A stretch of DNA of 64,000 nt, taken from Sarcocystis neurona (taxonomy: Eukaryota; Apicomplexa; Conoidasida; Eucoccidiorida; Sarcocystidae). Position 1 is the first letter of the stretch. Each line of letters opens with the position of its first letter. Location: positions 3,641,434 to 3,705,433 of the forward strand of contig KL647291.1 of assembly GCA_000727475.1 (NCBI GenBank). The letters run 5' to 3'. The position numbers were made by a program, and so were the translations under genes. Below the pieces are notes generated by a model. It was not told where the DNA came from. It made no database searches and saw only the letters and a program-made list of their open reading frames with translations. Positions 48,401-61,000 of the stretch are shown piece by piece.

Positions 48401-51400
48401 GTTGTAGCCGTACAGCTGTGTTGTCTCGGAATACACTTCAGGGCATACCTCAACACACGGGCTGCGAGAGCTGTGGCGCGGGATATTTTGCGCGCCAGGG
48501 GAGAGTGGCGACACTTCACGAAAGAAGGATGTGTCACTGCGGAAGGTGTGAACTCTGTCGCTGAGGGTTCGGCCATGATATTTCCTCCTGGAGAAGTTCT
48601 TATATGCAGGGCAATCATTAACAAGCCCGTAAGCCGGAAGAGCATCTCAGCAGGCTACACTTTCGTTACAAGTTGACCATTCATGTCTCAGCGGCGTACA
48701 CCTTTTTCTCAACTCAACCATTCATGTTTCTTTGTGTCACGGTGTATATTCCGCCCCGCACCGATTTGTACACCGTTGCACTGGCATCCCTTTTTGCACC
48801 CACAACTGCGGATATTCACTACCTGAAATGGGAGTTTTTTCTTCACATATTGTGGCGCCTTGTAAACTTTTCCTACGTGCACGCAAACATAGCTGAGATA
48901 TGCCATATTTTTGTAATGTGACCACACAGTCACCGGTGCTAGAAAATGTCTGCAAAAGTCTTTGAAGGCTCTTTTCTACGTGCTCGTGAAGACGCAATCG
49001 ACTGTAGTGCGTCAACCGGGTCAAGTCGTACCAGACGGTTACGTCTACGTTGCAGTGTCATGAAAAGCCGTAGCTATAATTTGCTTGCTGTTTGAAGAAT
49101 GATGAATAAGTGGTTAGCACGCTGCCGAGCAGTATAGTCTACGCTGTTCTAGCTTGACAGTGTTTCCCTCGACGTGCCGCTCGGCTGCACGCAGTGGTAG
49201 TTCCTGCATCTGTGGAAGATTTTGAATAAGGTTTACCGCTAGTAATTTCTAGAAACTGCTAGAAACGCCTCTCTGTCTGCAAAACAAGCGCACAGTGTTA
49301 GCAGCAACTACGAGGAAGACACGTTACAGAGTCTGGGATTACCAAAATTTAGCATACGTGATTCATCAGATGAGCATTAAAAATATACGTATGCAAATGT
49401 TTCTGCATCAGTTCAGGACAGACATAATGAATTCCATTCCGTAACACGTCACCGCAGAAAGCTCGACGTCGATTCGTTCCTCTGAGCTTAACACGAGCTT
49501 GGCGCCATACGCATGATTCCGCGGTAGGCACATGCAAAATTTTGTACACGATCAGTTCAAATCGTGCTTCTCAGGTGCTTGATTGCTCACTGGTGGAAGA
49601 CGATCACGTCTGCGGCCCGACAGAGCTCTGGAGACGGAAGCCTAGTTCGTGCAGCGCTCATCCCGGTGAGCGAGACACACACACAACAAAGTATTTTCTG
49701 GATGCAAATGTGACATCAATATATGGGTGAAAACGTGTAAGTGTGTACACCTGCTTAGCTCTTCGAGTGCAGCGGGCTACGGTGTAGCTTCACGCCGAAA
49801 CTGACTGCGTTGTAATCTTCCGAACGTAGCCTACGACAACTGGCATGTCTTAGAGTACCATGCATTTAGGTATGCAGGAAGACGAGGATGATGCTGCAAG
49901 CACTGCTGATGAAGACAACTGCGTGCACAATCGTCCCGTGGAATCTCCTGCGGAACAGCCGACTGCAACCTTCATGTGCACTGAGAGACTTCCTGATGAC
50001 AAGCAATGGTACGTAAGACAAACTTCTTACAATTGTGCGTGGTACTCTGTACCACACACACAGTTCGGTGTGAACCTGCTCTGGTTGGACGACAGTTCAG
50101 CATCATACCTCTCAGAGGAAAGAGCACCTTGTGAAGCACAGAGACCTATCCTTCCAAATCAACATTTCTGCTTTGAATTAACGCATGTACTCCTGCTGCC
50201 CTTGGCGGATATAATCTGTAAACTGGGGCTACTGAAGACCTAAGAAATTACAACATCACAGCATTCCACGCGACTTGTACGCTACCACAACACGAGAAGT
50301 AGTTGAGCCGCGTTTTTCGAAGGACCTGTTAGTCTTGCTCCACTCACCATCGCAAAATGTTCATATGTGTAAAAATTTGTGGAAAGTCCAACCTGAGACG
50401 TTAGAGTCGCCACCAAGGATGCCAACAAGAAGGTGCAAATGTACCGCACGGGAATCTTTACGACCTCATTCACACACAGCATCCCGCATCCCAGCGTGCC
50501 AGTGTGGCCAGAAGAGGCATCCCTACATGCAGTGAAGCACCGCGAACACAACTGTGTATACGTGCAGACGCGCACGCCTGTACGCAACAAATTTTTCACC
50601 ACTCGGATGCGCCTTTAGAACGACAACGAGAACCGGTGGATGCAAATCTGTCCTAGGTACCAGAAACAAATTCGGGACTGTGGTGTACGTACCTTTGTCG
50701 CTGCTGTGCTCTCCTGTAGGTGGATTTTAAACCCGGACATGGTGCTCCCACTGTATCACGTGACGTTTGAGTACGTCGTTGATTACCCGTCCAGGCATGC
50801 AGTGTCGAATTCAAATCAACAAGCGACTGCTACCGCGTTCCAACTGGCACCTGCGCCTGCCAGCGATACGCCTCCGCAGCAGCCTTCGGTGCTCTGCAAA
50901 TCTTCCCCGTTATCCTCAACGCAGCCTCCGTCAGAGTCGTCTCATCTTCAGGATCCTCTCACTACGTCCTTCTCCATTTCTCGCGCTTCTCATGGAGCTT
51001 CTTCAGAATTTTCTGCACGCACTCTACTAGACTCGAAATGCGGTCCTCATTGTCGTTCGGAAGCCGCGCCTGAGCTAACAGACGTCGAACTTGAGGACGT
51101 GTACGGTTGCTTTTTTGAAACGATCCGGTATGTCACCACCTGTAGGCGCTTTCAGAAGAAAAACGGATAACGTATAGGTAAACGCTTGTGTGTGTGCACA
51201 CACGATGACTAACGCGGAAAAGAACATCGGACACGTGTCGGAATGTGGTGCACGACCTGTTCGCAGATTAACCGATATGCAGTCAGTCGTGGGCGGCACA
51301 AAGAGGAATGGAATTGGGTGGGAAGAACGGTTACGTGATATTGCCCGTGCGTGAGCTTGGCCTCTCCACCCAAAGATTCACCCAGTAGGCAGATAGCTTA

Positions 51401-54400
51401 CCACGTTCGCTGGCGTGTTGGTGTATACGTAAGCCGATGGGCAGGAGTGAGCTGTGGCGCGTAGCTGTATTTTCACATGGTTGTCCGCACCACACAGCTG
51501 ATCTCCCATCTTGCCGTAACCTGCGCACCCTGCAGTTTCTATCGGCGCCTCGTTGCCCTCGCAAACAATCCTTTGACTCCCTTTTCCGCGAAATTTCCGG
51601 TGCCACAGCATCGCTGTGGGCCCCTAGAAGAAGAAACCTTTGAAACTAGGTTCGAGTTCGGCAACCAAGCACAGGCGCCGGCTGCACATGACGTTGACGC
51701 GCTTATTCAACCCAGAGAACAGCAGACTGCGGTGACCGTACAGCAAGCCACTAAAACTCTCATGAAATTCACCGGTAGCAAGCCTAGCGGATTCTGCAGG
51801 GTACACGGCGGCCACACGGCTCACCTAAGCACACAAAACTTGTGGAAAGAAGATGCCGAAGTAAAATCTGGAAAGCTCAGCATAACTGGCGAGACAGATT
51901 GTGTTCTGCTTGAGCGCATCTGCCTGCCGGGTTGTAACATACAATCTGTTTCTTCTTGCCTTTGGGGCAGATTCCAAAATTTAAGAGTAAGGCACCTCGA
52001 GATTTCTTCTGCTTGATGGCTGCTTGCTGCTTTGTTCATACTGAATGACCACAGCTGTGAGCAAGTATGCTGCTTATCGCTTAGAAAGGTACCCGAGGCA
52101 CCAGCGAGATAAAACGGCGGACAACCTTCTCCGAGCATCTGTTCAAGCACCATTCAAAACACTATGGCGTGTCGCACTTCAGCGTCAGACGCTGCATACG
52201 GGTTTCACGTTCCGCAGCACACAGATGCGTCCAGTTCTGCAAAATGAAGAGGTCACTAGCTCCACGTACTTGAGAAAGCATGCGCCTGCTCTCCAGTAGA
52301 ACTGTGCATACGTCTTTGCGTGCGCTTGCACAACTGGTTCTCTGTGACAACAGTTCAATAAAGTAGAGCTGCCGACGTAGGCACTGTTGCAAACACAGTC
52401 CCTGACGAGTATGTAGTCTTAGCCTGGGGAGACGCGCCCTATCAGCAGGGGAGGAAATGTACAAGTACCTAGTAGAACGTTGAGTGTTACTTGCTTCTAT
52501 GAGAAAAGTGCCCTCAAACCCGTGATTGCGGATATATGTTGCTAAGGATGAAGCGGTCAATACTAGTGCGTGCAGCCTTCCGAAGCTGTCGATTGTTGCT
52601 GCAGTTGTTTCCTTCCGAAATCAAGGGGACACCAGGAGCTTGTCTGATGCCAACTTGCGGCTCTACTTGGCTCCTCTGGGTGTGTAAAAAGCGATACGTT
52701 CTGCAATTTTGTTCCACGCTATCTCAGGAGCTCCGTCTAGCTTGGAACAAAATCGTGGCAGTTGAAGACCTATTCCGTTGTGAAGACGACAGCACAGCAA
52801 CGCATACTGCACTTCTACCAAATCTCGTCCTCCTAGATCTTTCGTACAACACCATCGAAGAAGTTTTGGCCTTTCCTTCTGTGCCTGAACTCATCACACT
52901 AGACCTCTCATATAATCTCCTCGAGGATCTGCACAGTTGCGCGATTATAGGCAAGTCCCCCCCGAGACGGTGACTCTGCATGCGGCTGCAAGGATCAACC
53001 AGATTAAGTCTGTGCACCGTCTGCATAGCTGGAGGTGTGACTCGAATAAATACCTACACGACCACGAAAACTCGTCAACACCTGAACACACACAGTCTCC
53101 ATGCATCTGTAACAGGCGTGGAAAAGGCTTCATCTGAGTGACATGCTCCGAAAGGGGCTTCTCGTTTTTTACAGGGGAGAAGCGTATACGTTCGAGTTTC
53201 TGCCGTTAAGTTCCACAGTTGTCGAACTACTGATCTTGCAAAAGTGGCCGGCCCAGACCAGAACACCAGGATAAAGGTTGCTTAGTTTCTCACCTAGTTA
53301 CCGACTTGATCTATACTTTCTTTCAATTCTTCCTGAAAATAGAAGAGAAATTCCAGAGTGTGCATGTGGGTGCGCTAGGACGTGTTCGTCCACACGTTGT
53401 GCCTTGCCACGGCGCCACAATCAATTATCTCTACCGCGCCTCTTGTTTGTCGACTCACCTCGCGTGTTTCGCACTGCTCTGAGTTGCACGAGCAACGTAT
53501 TCATTAGCTGCGAATTGCTTTTAACATAGGGCTGCTGCGCTATATATCCGCTGCAGGCGCAAAGGCCCCCAAGCTGCAGCATTTGCGCCTGAAAGGAAAC
53601 CCAGTGCACATGCAGAAGTCCACACAGCGGGCCGTTCTCGAAGTTTTGCCCAACCTCCTGCGTCTGGAAGACGAAGATTTGCATAGGTAAGGTGAAATTC
53701 ACCACAGGGAGCAGTAACCGAAAAATTTTTATGCTCTTGTGGTCAACTGCGTGCAAGTGGTTCAACCAACATGTTCGTGAATGCATGCGTGGGTGAGTCT
53801 GAGTGTGGTCCACGAACATCTGTCCACACGTGTGTGTAGGAAGAAAGGACGTAGGGATAACCGTCCCTGCCGATACTTGCCTTTACACAGAGGAACAGCT
53901 AATAACGTGGTTGACATGGAGGAGAAACAACGAAGAAGCCGTACTGGCCAGCACGCGTTTGCTTGTAGCTATGCTTGTTCTGCAGAAATGTTTACCTGTT
54001 GCCGGTGGTGTGACTGGACACGACTGTACTTGGTTGCTGTGCGCAGAGGACCGTCAAAGTTGAGCGGACATACAGCTAAGCAGTTTGAATCTCTGGAAGA
54101 CCTACTTCCTCACAGTTACCTGTTCCCGCCTGCTTCAGGGATATGTCGTTACACACCGATAACCACGTACAGTCTGAGCAGTGGAACGCGCATCTCTGCT
54201 ATGGATGCATTCGCCTTGAAGGCCTCTCTGGAAGACGCAGAGAAGCACACTTACGCCTTTACTTATACATCTGAGAGCGTGAGTGCACTCACTGGCTGCG
54301 GCGTTCCATGCTGCGAGCATCGTGAAGCGGATGCCAGTCACAAATGCTCAGGGGTCAGCATGCTGGAAAAGGCTTACTACAAAAGTTTGTCCCGCGCTAC

Positions 54401-54985
54401 TTGGATGTTGAAAGTCGAATGCATCGAGCTCTTGCAACAACGACTAGAAAAAATCCCAAATCTCGCCGTGTTGCCAAACCTGAGAATCGTGAATTTGCAG
54501 AAAAACAGGCTTAAGACTCTGCGGGTAAGCTTACAGAAGAAGCTAGAATACTTCCTCTGCCCATCCAGTCAAATGTGTGCTAGCGCGCCTTTTTCAGATA
54601 CCATAGAGTCACACACGTGTTGCTGCAGGACTACGTCCTGCAGAGACGCGCTGGGTACTGCTGCGCAGATTCACACAAGCCATAGATGCACACTATTGCG
54701 TGTGTCACACGCACGCACGCACGCACCCACGGTTACTCACGTGCCCGTCTCATTCCTTGCCTATCGTCTAAATCTGCATATAACTTCAGGCACTGCAAAG
54801 GTGGCCACGTTAGCGTACACATCCGTGCAACGCACATTCTCGCGAATGTATGTTTTCATGCGCAAAACCGAACGCGACAAGCTCCAGCTTAATACGTATG
54901 TTTGCACACACGGGGTCTGGAGAGAGCACGTCATACACCCACCCATCCACCCACCCACCAAAACACACACACACACACACGCACG

Positions 54986-55032
<47 letters not shown>

Positions 55033-58000
55033 AATTACACTCTTTCTCAAATCGGTGCATATTGACTGAAGCAACTTGTAGGTGTACGCGTGTCTGCGTT
55101 GAGAGTGAAGGGTCTTTCAGACTGCGATCGGCTCGAAGTAATTATAGCTTCCGGAAACAGCATACGCGATATCGCTGATGTATGTCGGCTGAAGGAGCTT
55201 CGGCATCTTGACATCGGGGACAACCAAATCAAGGAACTTCCTTTCGCGTCGTCATCCCTCCAAAATTTGCTCTTTTTAGCCATTGAAAATAATGCGCTCA
55301 CTCACGTTCAAAACGTCGAAGGGTTGATTAGCTTGACACAACTTTACCTATCATTCAACAAGCTCGCTGATTTCCGGTAAACCACAAATTGCGCGTTCAG
55401 TAATTGTCCACGTGTACCGGTCTACACTGTAGAATTGAATGCACCAAATAGATCACTCAAATACGTGTAACCTTACAGTCTGCCGCGCGACCAGACAGAT
55501 GCACAGGTGTGTGCTTCGCGCGGTACAACGGCTTCGGTCTCCTTTGTGCATAACAATGTGACACACAAGGGAAGTTTTGAAGGTAATTTTCTAGGCAACT
55601 ACATCGGATCTGGGTTTCCGCAGATGTCATTTCGGAGACTCGTGGTACTCTTCTGTATGGACTAGCCTACCGGATCTAGGCACCGTTGTGCACCGTCTTC
55701 CTGCTGACACGAGTTTGCTTCCTCTTGTTTTGCAGATCCATCGTACAACTTCGGAAATGCCCAAACCTTAGAGTGTTAGTTTTAACAGGCAACTTGCTCT
55801 GTAAGCTGCCTGACTATCGCAATTACTCGCTTTTCCTCATAAACGGCCTCAAGGTTCTCGACGGAGTTCAAGTCAACACAAAGCTGCAAACACAACTGAA
55901 AGGCGCTTTCTCTGGAAAGCTTACCCGGGAGCTACTTGAGCAACTGTTGGGAAAAACTCCGCCTTACGCCGACGTGTAAGAGAACCAGATGGAATCGACA
56001 TTCAGATGATTTGGGAACCAGACACGTCTCCGCTCCTGGAAGAATAATTGTACCTTTTCGCACGGCTGTTGCCTTTAACACCATAAGTGCCACCCAGAGG
56101 TGTACGACTGTATCTGTAGTTACGGCTGTATCTGTAGGTACGGCAGCACGTGATTGAGTACGCTGTTGCCCACTTAACGATTCGCGCAGGCATACTGCAC
56201 CGGGGTTGCTACATTCTAAAAACACTTGGTTCCTTGCCATCTTCCTCTTCTTTGAATCACGCCCTTTAGTAGGCCCCGAAAAGTGACATCAGCAAGTGGT
56301 ACTCATACAAAAATATAGCAGCGCACTTTGGCAGAAGTGTACAGCGGCACACACGTACGTCACCATTACAAAGCTTACATTTCGCCAGCTTTTTCACAGA
56401 CAGCTTCTTGACTACAAACGGTGTCTACGTCCTGCTCACAGGTTCATCGACCTCACAAAAAGAAATCTTCGTGACGTAGGTGGAATTCTGAGTGCAGCAA
56501 ATTTTCCCAACTTGAAAGAACTCTGCCTGGATGACAATGACATTTGCACGTTAGGGATTGTAGAACCGCTGCTTCATCTCAAGGTATGGAAAACGGTGGA
56601 GACGAAATACAAAAATTCGTTCAACTTCGGAGAAACTTATTCAGTGTATCGCGACTGCCGTGATAGTTAAACTTGCAGGAGTTTGGTGGCCCTCTATCAT
56701 GTTGCTGGGAGTTCGTCGGATGCTCACGTCCCCCGTGGGAGCTGGCGTGGCTGGCGCAGAAGACAGTTCCTTAGGCTGCCACTGTCAGGGGAACCTGGCC
56801 TTCTATTCCGAAACAGGTCGCGGCAACTGTCGGCGCTATCAGCTGTCATGCTTCACTTATTGTTCACCCGTACTAGCGCACGCGTTCCCCCTTCTTTGTT
56901 TGCAGGTTCTGCGGCTGAACAGGAATCGGATGGTGATCAAAGGCAGCAGCTTAGGAGGCGATGTTTCTCAAAGCATTCATCCCTTCCCCAGCTTACAGGT
57001 GCATGCAGCCGATCTCCAGCACTTTTTCCTCGCTAGCCGAATGCGAGTGTTGCGACAACTTGAATAGCAACAGTGTACGAGCTTGGGGGACTTCACGACA
57101 CCCGGGACTCTACGGACTGAACCCTCATATGTACTGTCCATAAGCACTGTCTTCTTGTTCAGTTTCAATTGTAAACACATGTGTAAAAAGCAACAGCATA
57201 CATAGAGTCAAACATACACCAAGTGCACCTTATAAGAGAGGCATTTCGATATCGTTTTGACTGCATAACCTGTAAGTACGCGGTTAAGCACGTTCAAAAT
57301 TCGCCCACTTTGTAATGGTCTTTGCGCGGGTATGCGGATACGAACGTGTACCCCTACTTGATCTTTTGAGACAAGCGTACGCCAAAGACAACCAGTGAGA
57401 GTTGCAACGCTGATTTCGTGCGTTAGAGGCTTGTTTGCAGAGGCGGGTACTTGACGCTGCAGTTTGCCACCTTACCTGAGTACACCACTGAATTCGTACG
57501 CTTGCAGTTTGCGATATAAAGGAAGGGCTTCCGTCGTACTGTACAAACGAAACTTCGCACCACTCGAATACGCGGGACGTGCAGACCATATCTACGACAC
57601 GCGTTTACCCGTATTGTACATTTACGGCTCCTGCACACTTACGTACAGTGTGTGTGCGTATGCTACCTGGAGGCCGGTGACACGTACGAAACATTCATCC
57701 AGTCACTCGTACTAGACAGTGAATCGTTGTTCAACAGCACGACAGCCGTCTTCATCCGGGTAAATTAGATTTTGTGTTCCCTTTTTTGTAGCGTCTCGAA
57801 CTTAGCTTTAATTCGATTGCGGCAATAAAGGATCTTGAGCTGTACACGTGGGACTCCCTAGTCGTTTTGAACCTCGCCGGAAATAACCTTACGGCTGTTG
57901 AAGGCCTCAGCCAAATGCATTGTCTCCAAGAATTGAACCTTAGCCGCAATAAAATTAGGAGGTGTCTCCCGGGCTTTTTTGAGGGCCTTTCAAAACTTGA

Positions 58001-61000
58001 AAACCTGAATCTGGAGCGAAATGGCCTGAAGTGAGTAGAAAGGAAAACTCATAAAGTTCTTGTGCACACCCTACTGGCGGTGGACGTTAAATACAAAAAG
58101 ACGGATGTGTTATAATAGTGTCATTCGACGCTTACTTGTAAAAAAGGAAGTGCCAATGCAGAAGGCAACGCCGTGTTTTGACAGCTTGTGGTGCCTGGAT
58201 CAGAAAAGTAGTGCTTGTCTGCTTGCCGTTCAGTAAGGGCAGAATCGCTAGCGAAATAGCTGTATTGTACCAGAAAGCAGGGTGGATATCGCCGTTGACC
58301 ACAGACACGGCTGTGTCCACATGTATACGTGCATATGTCCACCGCCTTTTGTGACAACGAAGTCGACCGAGGCTGATCGGAAAGCGCTGCCTGAATATGC
58401 AAAAAAATATACCTGTGGGTACGGAGACTCGCTATGCCGTACAAGTGGTGATGACCTATATTCTATCCCAACTACAAGTGGCAATCGAAATCTGTTCAAT
58501 GAGTGATGTGTCGTGCGATTGTTTGAGTACGTGCAGGACACTATCGAATATTGGTCCTTTGCCTGCCCTAAGATTTCTCAACGTATCGCGCAATAGGATC
58601 AAAGAGCTTTTGGAAGTGGAGAAGCTGTCCGTGCTCGTCAACATTCGGCATGTTCTGTAGGTCAGGGCGAGGGAAGGGGAGGGCTGTGTAAGACGGTGCA
58701 CGAGTTAACCTGTGGGCACAAACATGTTCCCATTCTCTTCACTGACTGCTGTAACTGGCTACGAATTCCGCTATGTAGGCATGTTTGCCTACTGTACTGA
58801 ATGCCGCCCTGCGGAATTGTGTACGTGGGAGCACGCTGCAGCATAAACAGAGCGCGTGCCGAGTCTTTGTTCCATAGCTGATGAAAATAACCATACATAC
58901 TAACAAATGTAGAAACGCCCGTCTCCCCAGGAACATTGCGGGTTAGCGAGATATTGTGGACATTCTTCCATTTAGGTTCAGCAGCGACTCTGTTCGTGTA
59001 GCACAGTCAGTTCCAGCTCCTGACACCCAGCTTTCTCTAGTTCGGCAGTAAGCGCCACACCTGCCCACGCACATCCTTTGTATTCCTTTACAATTAGGAC
59101 CTAACGGTCTCTGCGTTGTCCACGCTCCAGCCTGAAAAAGAACTCTTTTATTCCTTCAAGTGGAACACTCTGTTGTCGGCGTGCAGGCACTTAAAAGCCT
59201 GCACTTGGGAGAGTTTTAGGCAGTGGCTACATGGCACAGCGACACTTTGTTCACATGCTTGAGGACGCACTCGAGTTTTGGGTATGTCGGTCATGAAAAG
59301 GCGTGCCGCATTCAAAGGGGGATACACATGAACGGACTGACATAAATAGAACAAGACAGAGATATATGTATAATGTACAATCAGGTAGGATCGACGCACA
59401 CATGCATGTTGGACATTTATGATCTTCACCACAGAGAACAACCTTCTTCAGAAACGAGCGGGATTTCCTTGTGGTATGGTGACAGGCGAGTATTTTGAAA
59501 ATGGTTTTACACATGTGATACAAAGCTTTGTTGGCCCGTTACGTGTCGAAAACACTTCATTCCTCTCCGGCGCTGCATCGACCAGATTGCTAAGTTACCT
59601 GAACTGCCAGTACATAGTGGTGTTTCCCCTATCTGAGGTCTTAATCCAGCAAATTACGTACTCTGCTTCCTCTACTGTTCCTCCGTAGGTTCTCAAACAA
59701 TCCTGCCAGCTCGCTCCCGTCGTACCGCGTTCATGTGCTTCGCTTTCTTCCCTACTTAGAGGAGTTGGACTACAAGGCCCCCACGCCTGGAGAGCTTGAA
59801 AAAGCAGAACTCATTGCGCACGGAACTCATCAACAACAGCACCAGAATCCCCCAGTAGCAACCGCTTCGGTAGTCCTACCAGTCGCCGTGCCGACGTCTG
59901 GATTGTCAAGTGGCGACGGAGTCAAGGACAAACAGCAGGTTTCTCTGACAGTCATGAGCCTCAAACTGCAGCCGCCGCCGCCTTCGCGCCCGCTTTTGTC
60001 CTTCACCTCTTCCAGTGGTAAAGCACTCTGGTATAGAAAAAAACGTGTGCCCAGTCTGTCACCGCCGGCACGCAGTTTATATGCAGACGCGAAGCTGCCT
60101 GTTTCGCTAAGGGTAGTCTTTTCACTGAATTAATGCGTACAAGCCGTCTTTACAGTGGCGCTGCTCGCTAGGCGCTTGAAGGTTCCGTGTACATCAACAC
60201 AAATATGATGTGCACGCAAATTGGAACGACCCTTTCACAAATGCGGGCCCCACCATAGATGAAAAGAATTCTTGTGCTAGTGGAAGCGCAATGATGCGTG
60301 GTTTTGGTCACACGATGACGTTGACATACTGAGTAACGGACGAAGAGAGAAATGAGCATCGTGCTGCCAGTTCTTCACCAAGCCGCCTCATGTAAACCTC
60401 ATCGGTCTGTCTTCACACGGACAAACCTTTCAGCATCCTATCCCCTGCAATCCTTCTTCGTGCACTTGCGGTGGTGAATTTGATGAGTCTCCTATTTCCT
60501 CTTTGTAAATTTGTATCCAATGTCCTCTTTACACGCTGAAAACGCCGAAAAGTCCACCACCGGTTTGCACACACTCGCCACACACACAGAAAAGGATGCT
60601 TGAATTCCATTGGCAGACGTGTGCTGAAGCCCACAGACGGGTGAGGTCCCTCCTGGCTGAAGAGCCAGCACTCATGCGTTAACATACACCTCAGGGGGTG
60701 TACATACACACACGCCCACGTGCAGATATATAGGGATGTTTCCTTATGTATATATGAACATGTGCCTCTCTCTGTGTAATGGACCGTGCATGCGTATAGA
60801 ACACTTGGACTCGTCTTGTGCATTCAACCTCTTTTGTGCGCAGCTAACTCTCGTGCGCACGCTGTTGCATCCAGTACAGCGTCACTGTTCAGCTGCCTTT
60901 CCGGTTCCACGACCGAGAGTTCTACGGAAGTCGGGCTCCACGTTGGGGGATACGGTGTGAAAGGCTCTTTAAGAACTAGTCGGCCGGCGAAAAGCAGTCG

